Notes: generated from the sequence alone by a model not told the origin. A DNA stretch of 38,865 bases from Microcoleaceae cyanobacterium MO_207.B10 (GCA_030064835.1 JASJEE010000007.1:1-38865), one strand, 5' to 3'; positions 9,410-19,401 are shown, counted from the stretch's first letter. Program-made: numbers and translations.

Positions 9410-10345
9410 ATGATTTTAGCTCCTGTTGCTGCTCAATTGAGAAATAAACGTTTGGCAATTGTTAGCGATGGCATTTTACATTACATTCCCTTTAGTGCTA
9501 TTTCTTTACCAACTAATTTATCGGAAGAAGAATATTTACCTTTGATAGCGAAACACGAAATTGTTAATCTTCCTTCTGCATCAACATTAAGTATTCTGCG
9601 CCAAGATATCCAACAACGAAAACCTGCACCCAAAACCATTGCCATCGTTGCCGATCCTGTGTTCAGTGGTGAAGATAATCGACTGGAAAGTGCCGTATCA
9701 ACTCCTAGTGAAAATTGGGGAAAATATAATCTCAGTCGTTCCGCTCGACAACTAGATGTGGGAATTTGGGATAGACTCCCAGCTACTCGCACAGAAGCAG
9801 AAGCAATTATTGCCATGTTGCCAGAGTCGGAGAGTATATCTTATCTTGATTTTGCTGCTAATCGTACTAATGCCACCAATCCCGAATTAAGTCAATACAA
9901 AATCATCCACTTTGCTACCCACGGATTACTAAATAGTATTAACCCTGAACTTTCTGGCATTGTTTTGTCGATGCTAGACAAACAAGGTAATTCCCTGAAT
10001 GGATTTTTACGCCTCCATGATATTTTCAACCTTGATTTTTCGGCAGACTTGGTGGTGTTGAGCGCTTGTCAAAGTGGATTAGGTAAACACATACGAGGTG
10101 AAGGGTTAGTAGGATTAACCAGAGGATTTATGTATGCAGGTACACCACGACTACTTGTTAGTTTGTGGAATGTAGATGATGCTGCTACTGCTGAATTGAT
10201 GAGTAGATTCTATGAGTTGATGTTGAAAGAGAAATTATCGCCAACGGAAGCATTAAGAAGGGCACAGTTGGAGATGCTTTCTGAGACAGAGTGGAAATCT
10301 CCTTATTATTGGGCAGCTTTTACTTTGCAGGGTGAGTGGCGTTAG
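9410..10345 (+). CDS. CHAT-domain (caspase-like) protein, 5'-truncated
   Basis: A 311-residue CHAT domain (Caspase HetF Associated with TPRs), a clan-CD cysteine peptidase-like fold. The catalytic dyad is present: His171 in HFATHGLL and Cys220 in LSACQSGLG. Downstream VSLWNVDDAAT and the YYWAAFTLQGEW C-terminus are standard. The usual first part of the domain is missing. The frame is open back to 9326, just after a TGA at 9323, and upstream codons encode FRGTVTNRRANSTALVE, which reads as family sequence, so ATG 9410 is probably not an original start. The upstream TPR gene overlaps this open stretch by about 58 nt in a different frame. The pair is best viewed as the remains of one TPR-CHAT gene. 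With the dyad intact, a free peptidase is possible if translation starts internally. Confidence 0.75.
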   Translation: MILAPVAAQLRNKRLAIVSDGILHYIPFSAISLPTNLSEEEYLPLIAKHEIVNLPSASTLSILRQDIQQRKPAPKTIAIVADPVFSGEDNRLESAVSTPSENWGKYNLSRSARQLDVGIWDRLPATRTEAEAIIAMLPESESISYLDFAANRTNATNPELSQYKIIHFATHGLLNSINPELSGIVLSMLDKQGNSLNGFLRLHDIFNLDFSADLVVLSACQSGLGKHIRGEGLVGLTRGFMYAGTPRLLVSLWNVDDAATAELMSRFYELMLKEKLSPTEALRRAQLEMLSETEWKSPYYWAAFTLQGEWR

Positions 10346-10531
10346 GGAGTGTGTGGGAAGTGTGGGAGATGAAAGCACCTTTGAATAACCACAATAAAAA
10401 TTTAGGAAGTAGGGAGTAGGGAGTAGAAATGTATGAACTCCGCATTTGATACCGAACAAATATTCTCCCTTCAACAGAATTAAACTTTTATTATGGCGTT
10501 CTTAATGAGACTTGATACTAGCATCAAGAAA

Positions 10532-10583
10532 CTAAGTAAAAACTCCTATTGCGACATACGCAATAAAGCCGAGACTACCCGAA
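10532..10583 (+). repeat. 52-nt direct repeat with internal hairpin, unit 1
   Basis: Starts CTAAGTAAAAACTCC and ends GAGACTACCCGAA. It is identical over 52 nt to 10597-10648, giving a 65-bp period with a 13-nt spacer. Inside is a perfect 7-bp inverted repeat, TATTGCG / CGCAATA, around the loop ACATA. Confidence 0.9.
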
Positions 10584-10596
10584 CAAAGCCACTAAC

Positions 10597-10648
10597 CTAA
10601 GTAAAAACTCCTATTGCGACATACGCAATAAAGCCGAGACTACCCGAA
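10597..10648 (+). repeat. 52-nt direct repeat with internal hairpin, unit 2
   Basis: An exact second copy of the 10532-10583 unit. It is followed by a weak third echo (AGGAGTAAACTAGGTAAAC) that could be a decayed partial unit. Confidence 0.9.
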
Positions 10649-10727
10649 TATAGGAGTAAACTAGGTAAACATTCTTACTTAAACACCTAAATCTATATGC
10701 TGCTTTCGGCATTTATTCAAAAAAAAC

Positions 10728-11948
10728 TTATCTCGGACGAATCCTACTTAACTGCTCTAATGCCCACTTTGCTATTTTCTCAACTTCCGGATCTGGGTCA
10801 GTTTCTGCTTGATGTAATATATTACTTATCTGAATAACTAAGTCATAAATTCTGGTTAAATCTCGAATTGCATTTTTTCTCACTTCAGCATTATCATCTT
10901 GTAGAGACATTGCTAAAGCCCTACTCATTGGTTTTAATGTTCTGGTTCCTATTTCTGAGAGAGTAGCTAATATTAAACTTTGTTGTTTAGAATCTGAATC
11001 TGGAAGTAAATTAACTAATGGTTGAACAGCCCGAGAATCTCCTTTTTGACCTAGTTCCCAAATTGCTTGATGTCGTTTTTTGGGGTCAAAATTTTCTAAG
11101 TCACTAATTAACTGCTCAACCAGGTTTATTTGAGGTACAGGATAGTTATTTTGTAGAGTAATATTTCCAGGTTCATCAACTTCTAAATTTTGGTCAATTG
11201 CTTGTGATAAATTTATTTCTGTTTGCTGTTGTTGATAATTATTATTTTCTGGTTGACTAATGGAAAAATTACTATCAATTTGAGGATATTTTGGTTTTTC
11301 TAGATTTTTTGCATCTGGGGATGCTGAGGCAAATTGTGTTTCCGCTAAAGAAGTAGAAAGTTGAGAATTATCACTCTGAGGATAAGGGGTATTTTCTGTG
11401 TCGGACAAGGATGAGTTTTTTGGGGCTAATGGCCATCTAGACGACTGCAAATTAGGATAATTACTTTGTAAATCTGGTGAAGGTGTTTCTGGTATTTTCT
11501 CTTGAGATGTTAAATCTTCTGGCTCAAAGTCTTCCGAGGGTTGATGGTCGTCAAAAAGCTTCAGCAAGATAAAGACTATAGTTCCAGTGACGAAAACTGA
11601 TGTTATGCTTAATAAAAATAGTGTCTTTCGCCCCTTCACGGCTTTGAGTAGAGAACGAATTGGTTTAGGAACTTTGGAATTAGAAGCAGTAGATTTTTCT
11701 TTTTTGTTTTTAGATTTAGTGGCCTCTGAACCACTATCTTGAGCAATCGGGAAAGGCAATGAGGAGTTTACCGTTAATGTTGGAGTATTAAGCTTGTAGG
11801 TTGCTTGTAATTTTCCTACTTTTGTCAATGTCCGATTGTCCGATTCCCCTGTTGTGGAGTAACTAATTATGGCTCTACTGGTAGTTGGGGAAAAGCAGAA
11901 GAAAGTTAACGATGTTAGTAAAAATAAAGTCGATTTGTAGTGGACCAT
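10728..11948 (-). CDS. Membrane-anchored HEAT-repeat protein
   Basis: A 406-residue protein. Residues 1-26 form a hydrophobic N-terminus ending SRA, a likely signal peptide or first membrane helix. Residues about 108-131 (TLFLLSITSVFVTGTIVFILL) are a clear transmembrane helix. Residues 135-280 are Ser/Gln/Asn/Pro-rich and probably disordered. Residues about 284-406 form HEAT (PBS-lyase-like) helical repeats: KRHQAIWELGQKGDSRAVQPLVNL is characteristic. HEAT arrays are protein-docking surfaces; no enzymatic motif is visible. The topology suggests a scaffold or sensor anchored in plasma or thylakoid membrane (inference). It converges on the TPR-CHAT remnant and its leader region is an AT-rich spacer shared with the decayed kinase fragment. 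Specific function not recognised. Confidence 0.75.
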   Translation of the reverse strand: MVHYKSTLFLLTSLTFFCFSPTTSRAIISYSTTGESDNRTLTKVGKLQATYKLNTPTLTVNSSLPFPIAQDSGSEATKSKNKKEKSTASNSKVPKPIRSLLKAVKGRKTLFLLSITSVFVTGTIVFILLKLFDDHQPSEDFEPEDLTSQEKIPETPSPDLQSNYPNLQSSRWPLAPKNSSLSDTENTPYPQSDNSQLSTSLAETQFASASPDAKNLEKPKYPQIDSNFSISQPENNNYQQQQTEINLSQAIDQNLEVDEPGNITLQNNYPVPQINLVEQLISDLENFDPKKRHQAIWELGQKGDSRAVQPLVNLLPDSDSKQQSLILATLSEIGTRTLKPMSRALAMSLQDDNAEVRKNAIRDLTRIYDLVIQISNILHQAETDPDPEVEKIAKWALEQLSRIRPR

Positions 11949-12352
11949 AAGATTCTCTCAACAGTTTTCAGAGGCAACTTTACAAATAGGTCGAAAAATA
12001 TAAGTTAGTTTAATAGTAGTTGGTGTGAGTTAAAATTTTAGCAATTCTAGAAAATTTTGGTAGAAAACTACTATTTAGTAGTATTGATAAATTGATTATA
12101 AATCAATCGCAAATTTAACACAAAATATAATATGGTGGGGCAAAACTAATAATGATAAGCTCTAGGGAATGCAAAGATTTGATTATCCCTAACTTAAGTA
12201 GTTGGAAATCTAAGTTATACCCTGGATTTACATCTATGTAAATTTTTGTCGCGATGGATGAATGATTGCTGATTGGATTAAGATTCAGCTAAATCATCAA
12301 TAGTTTTACATGAATATGTAAGTAGAAAACATTATTAGACAAAATCAAAAAT
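11949..12352. other. Intergenic stretch, nothing recognised
   Basis: About 400 bp of AT-rich sequence between the HEAT-repeat gene and the kinase pseudogene, the two being divergent. It must contain the HEAT gene promoter, but no clear element was identified. Confidence 0.5.
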
Positions 12353-12783
12353 ATGACTACTTTACCTAATTATACAATAATAAAAAAAACCACGATAGTT
12401 AGATAACTCTTGTCTAGAAAGCTAGCATAAATTCAGACAAAAAAACAGTAATCATCAAAGCTACAAAGAGAGAGTTTCTTACCTTTCAAGAACTAATACA
12501 ATTTCGGAACCAGTATACCATTAATAAAAATTTAGAATTACCAGGAATCATCAAACCATTAAGCCTCGGAAAATATAATAATGGTTAGGCTTTGGTACTA
12601 GAAGATATTGGCGCTATTTCCCTCATTGAGTACATTCAGGAAATCAAATTTAATATCCAAGAAATTCGGCTTTGTTGCTATTGAGATAGTAAATATTATA
12701 GCAGGGTTATATCAAAATCAGATTATCCACAAAGATATTAAACCATCAAATATTTTGATTAATCCAATTACTAAACAAATCAG
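12353..12783 (+). pseudogene. Decayed Ser/Thr kinase N-terminal fragment (paralogue of the downstream giant kinase)
   Basis: Starts ATGACTACTTTACC (MTTLPNYTIIKK), then hits a TAA. The reading then moves to another frame for VIIKATKREF, FRNQYTINKNLELPGIIKP and SLGKYNNG, has a TAG at 12586-12588 where the intact relative has Tyr (NGYALV), continues ALVLEDIGAISLIEYI, and then shifts frame again for IIHKDIKPSNILINPI. These pieces align in order with residues about 1-143 of the intact kinase starting at 13054. Similarity stops near 12783, before the DFG-equivalent. At least two frame changes and two stops show it is dead. It is a diverged paralogue fragment and not a recent copy. Confidence 0.85.
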
Positions 12784-13053
12784 GAAAAGATGGAAAAATA
12801 TTCCCATACAGCCCATCACTCTAGCACCCCATCTCACCATTACACCATCTATTTTTCAATAAACCCCAAATGGGTTCTATAGGGGTACAAGATTTATTCT
12901 CGCCCCCACCAACCCAAGGGCAGACTCTGGGGGGAATCAGGGCAAGATTTTTTTTAATCAGAAAAACAATGTAAATAGTATTAAAGATTCGAGCTATTCA
13001 CAAATAGATTAACAAGCTTATATAATCAAACAATAAACAACTACATAAACACC

Positions 13054-16000
13054 ATGATTACACTGACTGGCTATCAAATTATTAACAAAATTTATCACGG
13101 TAGCAAAATTTGTATATACAAAGCTCATCGGCAGCTAGACCAAAAACCAGTTATTATTAAATGCCTGGAAAAAGAATACCCTACATTCAATGAAATATTA
13201 CAATTTCGTAACCAATATACGATTAGTAAAAACCTCAATTTACCCGGAATAGTCAAACCCTTATCCCTCGAAAAATACCGTAACGGCTATGCCTTAGTCA
13301 TGGAAGATATTGGCGGAATATCTTTAAGAAAATACCTCACCAACAAAGATATTAGTTTATCAGAATCTCTCAAAATCGCCATATCTATTGTCGAAACATT
13401 GGGAGGATTATCTCAACATAGAGTAATTCACAAAGATATTAAACCCTCAAATATTATCATTAACTCAGAAACCGGAGATGTAAGATTAATTGACTTTAGC
13501 ATCTCCACATTATTACTCAGAGAAACCCAAGAAATTATCAACCCCAATGTCCTAGAAGGTACTCTAGCATATATGTCCCCAGAACAAACAGGGAGAATGA
13601 ACAGGGGAATAGACTACCGCAGTGATTTTTATTCTTTAGGAATTACATTTTATGAAATACTGACAAATCAACTACCATTTGAATCAACCGACCCCATAGA
13701 ATTAGTTTACTTTCACATTACAAAACCAGCCACTCCTCCCCATGAATTAAATAATCAAATACCTGTAATGGTGAGTAATATTATTATGAAAATGATAGCC
13801 AAAAACGCAGAAGACCGCTATCAAAATGTTTTGGGATTAAAACATGATTTAGAAACCTGTTTAAAATTATGGGAAGAAACAAAAGTAATTACTCAATTTG
13901 AGTTAGGAACCAGAGACATTTCAGACCGCTTCAGTATACCAGAAAAACTCTACGGTCGCCAAGCAGAAGTTCAAACATTATTAGATGGCTTTGAAAAAGT
14001 AGCTCAAGGGGAGAGTGAAATAATATTAGTAGCAGGTTTTTCAGGTATAGGTAAAACGGCAGTAATTAACGAAGTTCATAAACCAATAGTCCGTCAAAGG
14101 GGTTACTTTATTCAAGGAAAATTTGACCAATTTCAAAGGAATATACCTTTTAGTGCATTTGTACAAGCATTTCGAGATTTAATGGGGCAACTGCTGAGTG
14201 AAAGCGAAGCTAACTTACAGGAATGGAAAAGTAAAATTATCTCAGCATTAGGTGAAAATAGACAAGTTATTATTGAAGTAATTCCGGAACTAGAAGATAT
14301 TATTGGTTCTCAACCTGCAGTGACAGAACTATCAGGAACGGCTGCCGAAAATCGGTTTAATTTAGTATTTTTAAAATTTATTCAAACATTTACAACTAAA
14401 TACCATCCGCTAGTAATTTTTTTAGATGATTTACAGTGGGCAGATACAGCTTCATTGAAGTTGATGAAACTGTTAATGAGTGAAAAAAATAGTCAATATT
14501 TATTATTATTAGGAGCCTATCGGGATAATGAAGTAAGTCCGAATCACCCATTAATGTTAACATTAGGAGAAATCCACAAAAATGCAGCAATTGTTAATAC
14601 GATTAGCTTAAATCCTCTAGAATTAACTTTTGATTTAAACCCTCTAGTCGCAGACACTTTACATTGCAGTTTGGAGTTGGCATTTCCTTTGACAGAATTA
14701 GTCTATCAAAAAACCCAAGGAAATCCTTTTTTCATAACTCAATTTCTGAAAGCACTCCACGAAGAAGGATTAATTACTTTTAATTATGAATCGGGTTATT
14801 GGGAATGCGATATTACTCAAGTCAGATTACTTTCTGCTACGGATGATGTTGTAGAATTCATGGCAACTCGCCTACAAAAATTATCACTAGCCACTCAAGA
14901 AGCAATGAAATTAGCGGCTTGTATAGGGAATAAATTTGACCTAGAAACTTTAGCAATAGTGGAGGAAAAATCAGTCACAGAAACGGCAAAGAATTTGTGG
15001 TCAGCACTGCAAGAAGGATTAATTTTACCCCAGACAGAAATTTATAAGTTTTATACAACAGAAGATGCAAATATATTGACACCTTTTACGGCAGTAGAAG
15101 CTGATGTTAGTTATAAGTTTTTGCATGACCGGGTACAGCAAGCTGCTTATTTATTAATACCAGAAGAGCAAAAACAGGCAACGCATTTAAAAATTGGGCG
15201 ATTATTATTAGAAAATATTCCAGAAGAGGAAAGGCAGGAGAAAATTTTTGATATTGTGAATCAGTTAAATTATGGAGTAGATTTAATATCCCATCCCAGG
15301 GAGCGAGAAAAACTGGCAGAGTTGAATTTAATGGCTGGAAAGAAGGCTAAACTTTCTACTGCTTATAATGCCACAGTTGATTATCTAAATATAGGGTTAG
15401 AATTGTTAGAAAAAAATTGTTGGGAAACTAACTACGATTTAACATTAGCTCTGTATGTAGAAACGGCAGAAGCAGCTTTTCTACAAGGCAAGTTTGAGCT
15501 AATGGAAGAGTGCATTAAAATAGTAGAAAAGTTTGCTAATTCTATAGTTGATAAAATCAAAGTATTAGAAATTAAGATTATAAGTGTAGCTACTCAGGGA
15601 GAAAGATTACAAGGAATTAAAATTGCACTATCTACCCTGAAATTATTAGGAATAGAATTGCCAGAATCACCTCATCAAGCAGATATCAAATTAGAACTAG
15701 AGAAAGCTCAAGCAAATTTCCAGGATAAATCCATAGAAGATATAATTAATTTACCTCCTATGACAGATAAAAATATGCTGGCTGCGATGAGTATTCTTTC
15801 TAATGTCTGGCCTGCAGCATATCAATCTCTCCCGGCACTTTCAGATTTAATCATCTTAAGACAAGTTAATTTATCAGCCCAATATGGTAATACTAATGTA
15901 TCTATTTCTGCCTACATGACTTATGGTTTATTTCTAGTTGGCAAGGAAAATAATATACAGATAGGGTATCAATTTGGTCAACTAGCAATGAAGTTATTAA

Positions 16001-18522
16001 ATAAGTTTAATTGTCAAGAAATAAAAGCCAAAAACTTAACTATCTTTAATAATTTTATTAGACATTGGCAAGAACATATTAATAAAACCTTAGAGCCTTT
16101 CCGCGAAGCTTATGCAATTGGATTAGAAACAGGAGATTTAGAGTGGTCTTGTTATGGATTGATAAATTACTCAAATCAATCTTATTTTATGGGGAAAAAT
16201 CTCAAAGAGTTAAATCAAGATATAGAAAGTACAAATCAGGCTTTAGCTAGTTTAAATAATATAGGCATTAGTTATCATCAAATGCTCCAACAAGTTGTGC
16301 TTATATTATTAAATGATGTTCCAGAAGATAACAAAATAATTGGTGATGTATACAATGAAAATGATATGCTCCCACTTCATTTAGACAATCAAGATTTTGA
16401 AGCAGTTTGTTATATTTATTTCTACAAGCTTACTCTCTGTTATTTATTTGAAAAATACAATCAAGCTGTTGAAAGTGCGATTCAGGTTAGACAATATCTA
16501 GATACTCTTGCAGCAAGTATTCGTTTTAGTCTATTTCATTTCTACGACTCTTTAGTGCAACTAGCAATTTATCGAGATAAAACTCAATTAGAGCAAGAGC
16601 AAATTTTAATTCATGTCGCTAAGAACCAAGAGAAAATGAAATTTTGGGCAGGTCATGCTCCCATGAATTATTTACACAAATTCCATCTAGTAGAAGCAGA
16701 AAAATATCGGGTACTTTCTAACCATATAGAAGCAATGGAAATGTACGACAAAGCCATTACCGGAGCCACAGAAAATGAATACATTCAAGAAGTTGCTTTA
16801 GCTAACGAACTCGCAGCTAAATTTTATCTAGAGTGGAACAAAGAAACTATTGCCCAAGCATACCTAATCAAAGCTTACTACGCTTACGCTCAGTGGGGCG
16901 CACTTGCCAAAGTTAAACATCTAGAAAACTGCTACGGGGACCTGCTCAAACCTCTGCAACAACAATATCCTACTTTTACCCGCAACCTCACTCAAGAAAC
17001 CATCAGTTATACAACAACCGATTCTTCTTTGTTGCTTGACTTCAGCAGCATCATGAAAGCAACCCAAGCTATTTCAGGAGAAATCAAACTCGAAAATTTA
17101 CTCTCAGTTTTAATGCGAGTTACTCTAGAAAATGCTGGTGCTAAAAAAGGTTATTTAATCCTGTCTCAAGCAGAAAAATTGGTCATACAAGCTGAAGCTA
17201 TTCTTAACAGTAACTCTGCCAAAGAATTACAAATAAAATCAAAACAATCTCTCCCCCTTGACTCCACAAATCAGCTTCCCACTTCCCTGATTTATTATGT
17301 AGCGCGGACTCAAAAAACTGTTGTACTAGATCATGCTAGCCATGAAACTAAATTTGCTGCCGACCCTTATATTCAAAACTGTCAACCCAAGAGTATTTTA
17401 TGTATTCCGATTATTAATCGCAGTCAATTTATTGGCATCCTATATTTAGAAAATAATTTAACAGTCGGAGCCTTTACAGAACATCGCTTACAAGTCTTAA
17501 AAGTTTTGACCACTCAAGCAGCTTTTTCCCTCGAAAATGCCCAACTTTATGAAACTTTATCTACAGCGAAAAATCAACTAGAAGAATATAGTCATACTTT
17601 AGAAGATAAAGTTAAAGAACGTACCGAAGAATTAAAACAAAAAAACCGCAGTTTATCAGAAACAATCAAACAATTACAACACACCCAAACTCAATTAATT
17701 CAAACCGAAAAAATGTCTAGCTTAGGGCAAATGGTAGCAGGAATTGCCCATGAAATTAATAATCCTACCAGTTTTATTTATGGCAATGTTAATCATGCCA
17801 CAGAATATATTCAAGACTTGCTGAATTTGATTAAAGTCTATCAAGCAGAATATCCTGAACCATCAGAAAAAATCGAGGAACTAATATTAGAAATAGACCT
17901 AGATTTTATTAATCAAGACTTACAAAAATTACTCAATTCCATGAAAATAGGGGCAGAAAGAATTCAAAAAATTGTACTGTCACTCCGAAACTTTGCCAGA
18001 TTAGATGAAGCTGCAATGAAACCTGTAAATATTCACGATGGAATTGATAGTACGATTCTAATTTTGCAAAATCGTCTCAATTCTCAAGGGAAAAATTCAG
18101 AAATTAAAATAGTTAAAGAATATGGTTCAATTCCGCCAGTTAACTGTTACGTTTCTCAGATAAATCAAGTATTTATGAATATTATTAGTAATGGTATAGA
18201 TGCTCTAGAGGAGATGAGGAAAAATCAGAGTGAATCAGATGAGCAACCGACTATTACTATTAGTACAAAAATCACTAAAGCGGAAACTGTAAAAATTAAA
18301 ATTTCTAATAATGGTCCGAGTATTAGTAAGAAAATTCAAGAGAAAATATTTGACCCATTTTTTACGACAAAACCAGTAGGTGCTGGTACAGGTTTAGGTT
18401 TATCCATTAGCTATTCAATTGTGGTTGAAAAACACCATGGGAAGTTAACTTGTAATTCTGCTCCAGAGCAAGGGGTAGAATTTATAATTGAGATTCCTAT
18501 AAACTCAAAAGTTCCAGATTAA
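13054..18522 (+). CDS. Giant Ser/Thr kinase - STAND ATPase - GAF - histidine kinase
   Basis: An 1822-residue multi-sensor signalling protein of a class common in filamentous cyanobacteria. Order: protein kinase (residues 5-275; VIIK Lys36, HKDIKPSN with Asp128, and DFS in place of DFG at 147-149); an AAA/STAND ATPase (P-loop GFSGIGKT near 328-335, Walker B VIFLDDLQWAD near 450) followed by a long helical, TPR-like region to about 1330; GAF domain (about 1330-1495); coiled coil (about 1500-1555); and a histidine kinase with H-box AGIAHEINNPT (His1566), N-box NIISNGIDAL (near 1710) and G-box GAGTGLGLSIS (near 1777). No membrane helix is visible, so it is probably cytoplasmic. Both kinase modules keep key residues. 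No response regulator gene is adjacent, so the phosphoacceptor is elsewhere. A decayed paralogue fragment lies just upstream. Confidence 0.93.
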   Translation: MITLTGYQIINKIYHGSKICIYKAHRQLDQKPVIIKCLEKEYPTFNEILQFRNQYTISKNLNLPGIVKPLSLEKYRNGYALVMEDIGGISLRKYLTNKDISLSESLKIAISIVETLGGLSQHRVIHKDIKPSNIIINSETGDVRLIDFSISTLLLRETQEIINPNVLEGTLAYMSPEQTGRMNRGIDYRSDFYSLGITFYEILTNQLPFESTDPIELVYFHITKPATPPHELNNQIPVMVSNIIMKMIAKNAEDRYQNVLGLKHDLETCLKLWEETKVITQFELGTRDISDRFSIPEKLYGRQAEVQTLLDGFEKVAQGESEIILVAGFSGIGKTAVINEVHKPIVRQRGYFIQGKFDQFQRNIPFSAFVQAFRDLMGQLLSESEANLQEWKSKIISALGENRQVIIEVIPELEDIIGSQPAVTELSGTAAENRFNLVFLKFIQTFTTKYHPLVIFLDDLQWADTASLKLMKLLMSEKNSQYLLLLGAYRDNEVSPNHPLMLTLGEIHKNAAIVNTISLNPLELTFDLNPLVADTLHCSLELAFPLTELVYQKTQGNPFFITQFLKALHEEGLITFNYESGYWECDITQVRLLSATDDVVEFMATRLQKLSLATQEAMKLAACIGNKFDLETLAIVEEKSVTETAKNLWSALQEGLILPQTEIYKFYTTEDANILTPFTAVEADVSYKFLHDRVQQAAYLLIPEEQKQATHLKIGRLLLENIPEEERQEKIFDIVNQLNYGVDLISHPREREKLAELNLMAGKKAKLSTAYNATVDYLNIGLELLEKNCWETNYDLTLALYVETAEAAFLQGKFELMEECIKIVEKFANSIVDKIKVLEIKIISVATQGERLQGIKIALSTLKLLGIELPESPHQADIKLELEKAQANFQDKSIEDIINLPPMTDKNMLAAMSILSNVWPAAYQSLPALSDLIILRQVNLSAQYGNTNVSISAYMTYGLFLVGKENNIQIGYQFGQLAMKLLNKFNCQEIKAKNLTIFNNFIRHWQEHINKTLEPFREAYAIGLETGDLEWSCYGLINYSNQSYFMGKNLKELNQDIESTNQALASLNNIGISYHQMLQQVVLILLNDVPEDNKIIGDVYNENDMLPLHLDNQDFEAVCYIYFYKLTLCYLFEKYNQAVESAIQVRQYLDTLAASIRFSLFHFYDSLVQLAIYRDKTQLEQEQILIHVAKNQEKMKFWAGHAPMNYLHKFHLVEAEKYRVLSNHIEAMEMYDKAITGATENEYIQEVALANELAAKFYLEWNKETIAQAYLIKAYYAYAQWGALAKVKHLENCYGDLLKPLQQQYPTFTRNLTQETISYTTTDSSLLLDFSSIMKATQAISGEIKLENLLSVLMRVTLENAGAKKGYLILSQAEKLVIQAEAILNSNSAKELQIKSKQSLPLDSTNQLPTSLIYYVARTQKTVVLDHASHETKFAADPYIQNCQPKSILCIPIINRSQFIGILYLENNLTVGAFTEHRLQVLKVLTTQAAFSLENAQLYETLSTAKNQLEEYSHTLEDKVKERTEELKQKNRSLSETIKQLQHTQTQLIQTEKMSSLGQMVAGIAHEINNPTSFIYGNVNHATEYIQDLLNLIKVYQAEYPEPSEKIEELILEIDLDFINQDLQKLLNSMKIGAERIQKIVLSLRNFARLDEAAMKPVNIHDGIDSTILILQNRLNSQGKNSEIKIVKEYGSIPPVNCYVSQINQVFMNIISNGIDALEEMRKNQSESDEQPTITISTKITKAETVKIKISNNGPSISKKIQEKIFDPFFTTKPVGAGTGLGLSISYSIVVEKHHGKLTCNSAPEQGVEFIIEIPINSKVPD

Positions 18523-19113
18523 ATCATGGTCATAAATTAGGTTTCAAGCCTCTCTTTATTTTATTTATTATGTAGTAGGGGAAGTGTGGGAAGATTGGGA
18601 GATTAAATATTAAAGTCTGATTATAAACATATATCATATAACCGGATTAAAGGAGATAAAAAAATAAAATTCAGTATGTCAAGCCTTCTAAGAAAGTAGG
18701 AGGTACTGTTAACTGATAACTGAAATTACCTTTGTTGGGTTTCATGCTTTGCTTCGCAATGCTAACGCAAACAACCCAACCTACAGATTTTAAATACAAA
18801 ATTTAACTTCCAAAAAATACAAAATAATGCTTTAATAACTAGGAACTAACAACAACTATATATTATTAGACAAAAGGGCCATATTTTCATAGGATTAACT
18901 GGGCATTGCTCCCAGAAACTACAGCACTTTTCACGCCCAGTAGACCACAAATTCAGCCTTATTGGGATTCGCAGCCCTCGTTTCACCTAACACCTACCAC
19001 CTAGATTTTTAACTGTGGTTTACTCATATAAAAACTGCTCTAAGTAATAATCTTTCCCTATTTTGCCAAAAATACTTAATAGTTGTATCCATTATCAATC
19101 AAAAACTTAAAAA
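18523..19113. other. Intergenic stretch with dispersed repeat and possible IS debris
   Basis: About 590 bp without a credible gene. It holds the GTTGGGTT palindrome (18734-18784) and a structured stretch around 18898-18950 (CTGGG/CCCAG hairpin, and a longer-range CTGGGC/GCCCAG match). The latter could be debris of an insertion-element end, but no family was identified. Confidence 0.45.
18734..18784. repeat. GTTGGGTT-type palindromic dispersed repeat
   Basis: GTTGGGTT (18734-18741) faces AACCCAAC (18773-18780), followed by CTACA. It shares its arms with the elements at 22416-22509 and 30831-30945, so it is one of a family of short dispersed repeats in spacers. Confidence 0.6.
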
Positions 19114-19401
19114 ATGAATGAAGAACAACGTCGAGCATACTGGCGTGCTAATACAGCACTAATCAGAAACTTGCTAATAGTTTGGGGTTTAGTTTCTATT
19201 GTTTTTAGCATTTTATTAGTTCAACCCTTAAACACTATTCAATTCTTTGGTGTCCCTTTGGGTTTTTGGATGGCACAACAAGGTTCAATTTATGTGTTTG
19301 TAATCTTGATTTTTACTTATGCCATTCAAATGGATAAACTTGATAAAAAATACAACATAGACAAACTTGATAAAAAATCTAATACTGATGGGAGAGATTA
19401 A
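19114..19401 (+). CDS. DUF4212 symporter small subunit
   Basis: A 95-residue membrane protein of the DUF4212 family, the small partner encoded directly before a class of acetate-permease-like sodium:solute symporters. The start MNEEQRRAYWRANTALIRNLL is typical; two membrane helices are visible at about residues 17-39 and 53-74, separated by FFGVPLGFWMAQQGS. The charged C-terminus contains a short duplication (DKLDKKYN / DKLDKKSN). The stop codon at 19399-19401 is followed immediately by the symporter ATG at 19402, so the two are translationally coupled and probably form one transporter. The paralogous symporter at 25906 lacks such a partner. Confidence 0.9.
   Translation: MNEEQRRAYWRANTALIRNLLIVWGLVSIVFSILLVQPLNTIQFFGVPLGFWMAQQGSIYVFVILIFTYAIQMDKLDKKYNIDKLDKKSNTDGRD

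Larger units (their letters stand above)
10346..10727. other. Intergenic stretch with tandem repeats
   Basis: Convergent spacer between the CHAT ORF and the HEAT-repeat gene. It holds heptamer copies (GTAGGGA, around 10408-10427), a small hairpin (CTTGAT/ATCAAG, 10511-10528) and the two 52-nt direct repeats listed separately. No coding potential was seen. Confidence 0.6.

Noticed and set aside
10532-10648. CRISPR array
   Set aside because: Only two units, 52-nt repeat with a 13-nt spacer, and no cas genes; wrong dimensions.
12608-12862. Independent 84-residue kinase-like gene
   Set aside because: It is the last piece of a kinase pseudogene; the frame lacks a start in context and ends in unrelated sequence.
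18891-18990. Riboswitch or IS end upstream of the symporter operon
   Set aside because: Some hairpins can be drawn but no known riboswitch core or transposase homology was recognised; kept only as a note on the spacer.
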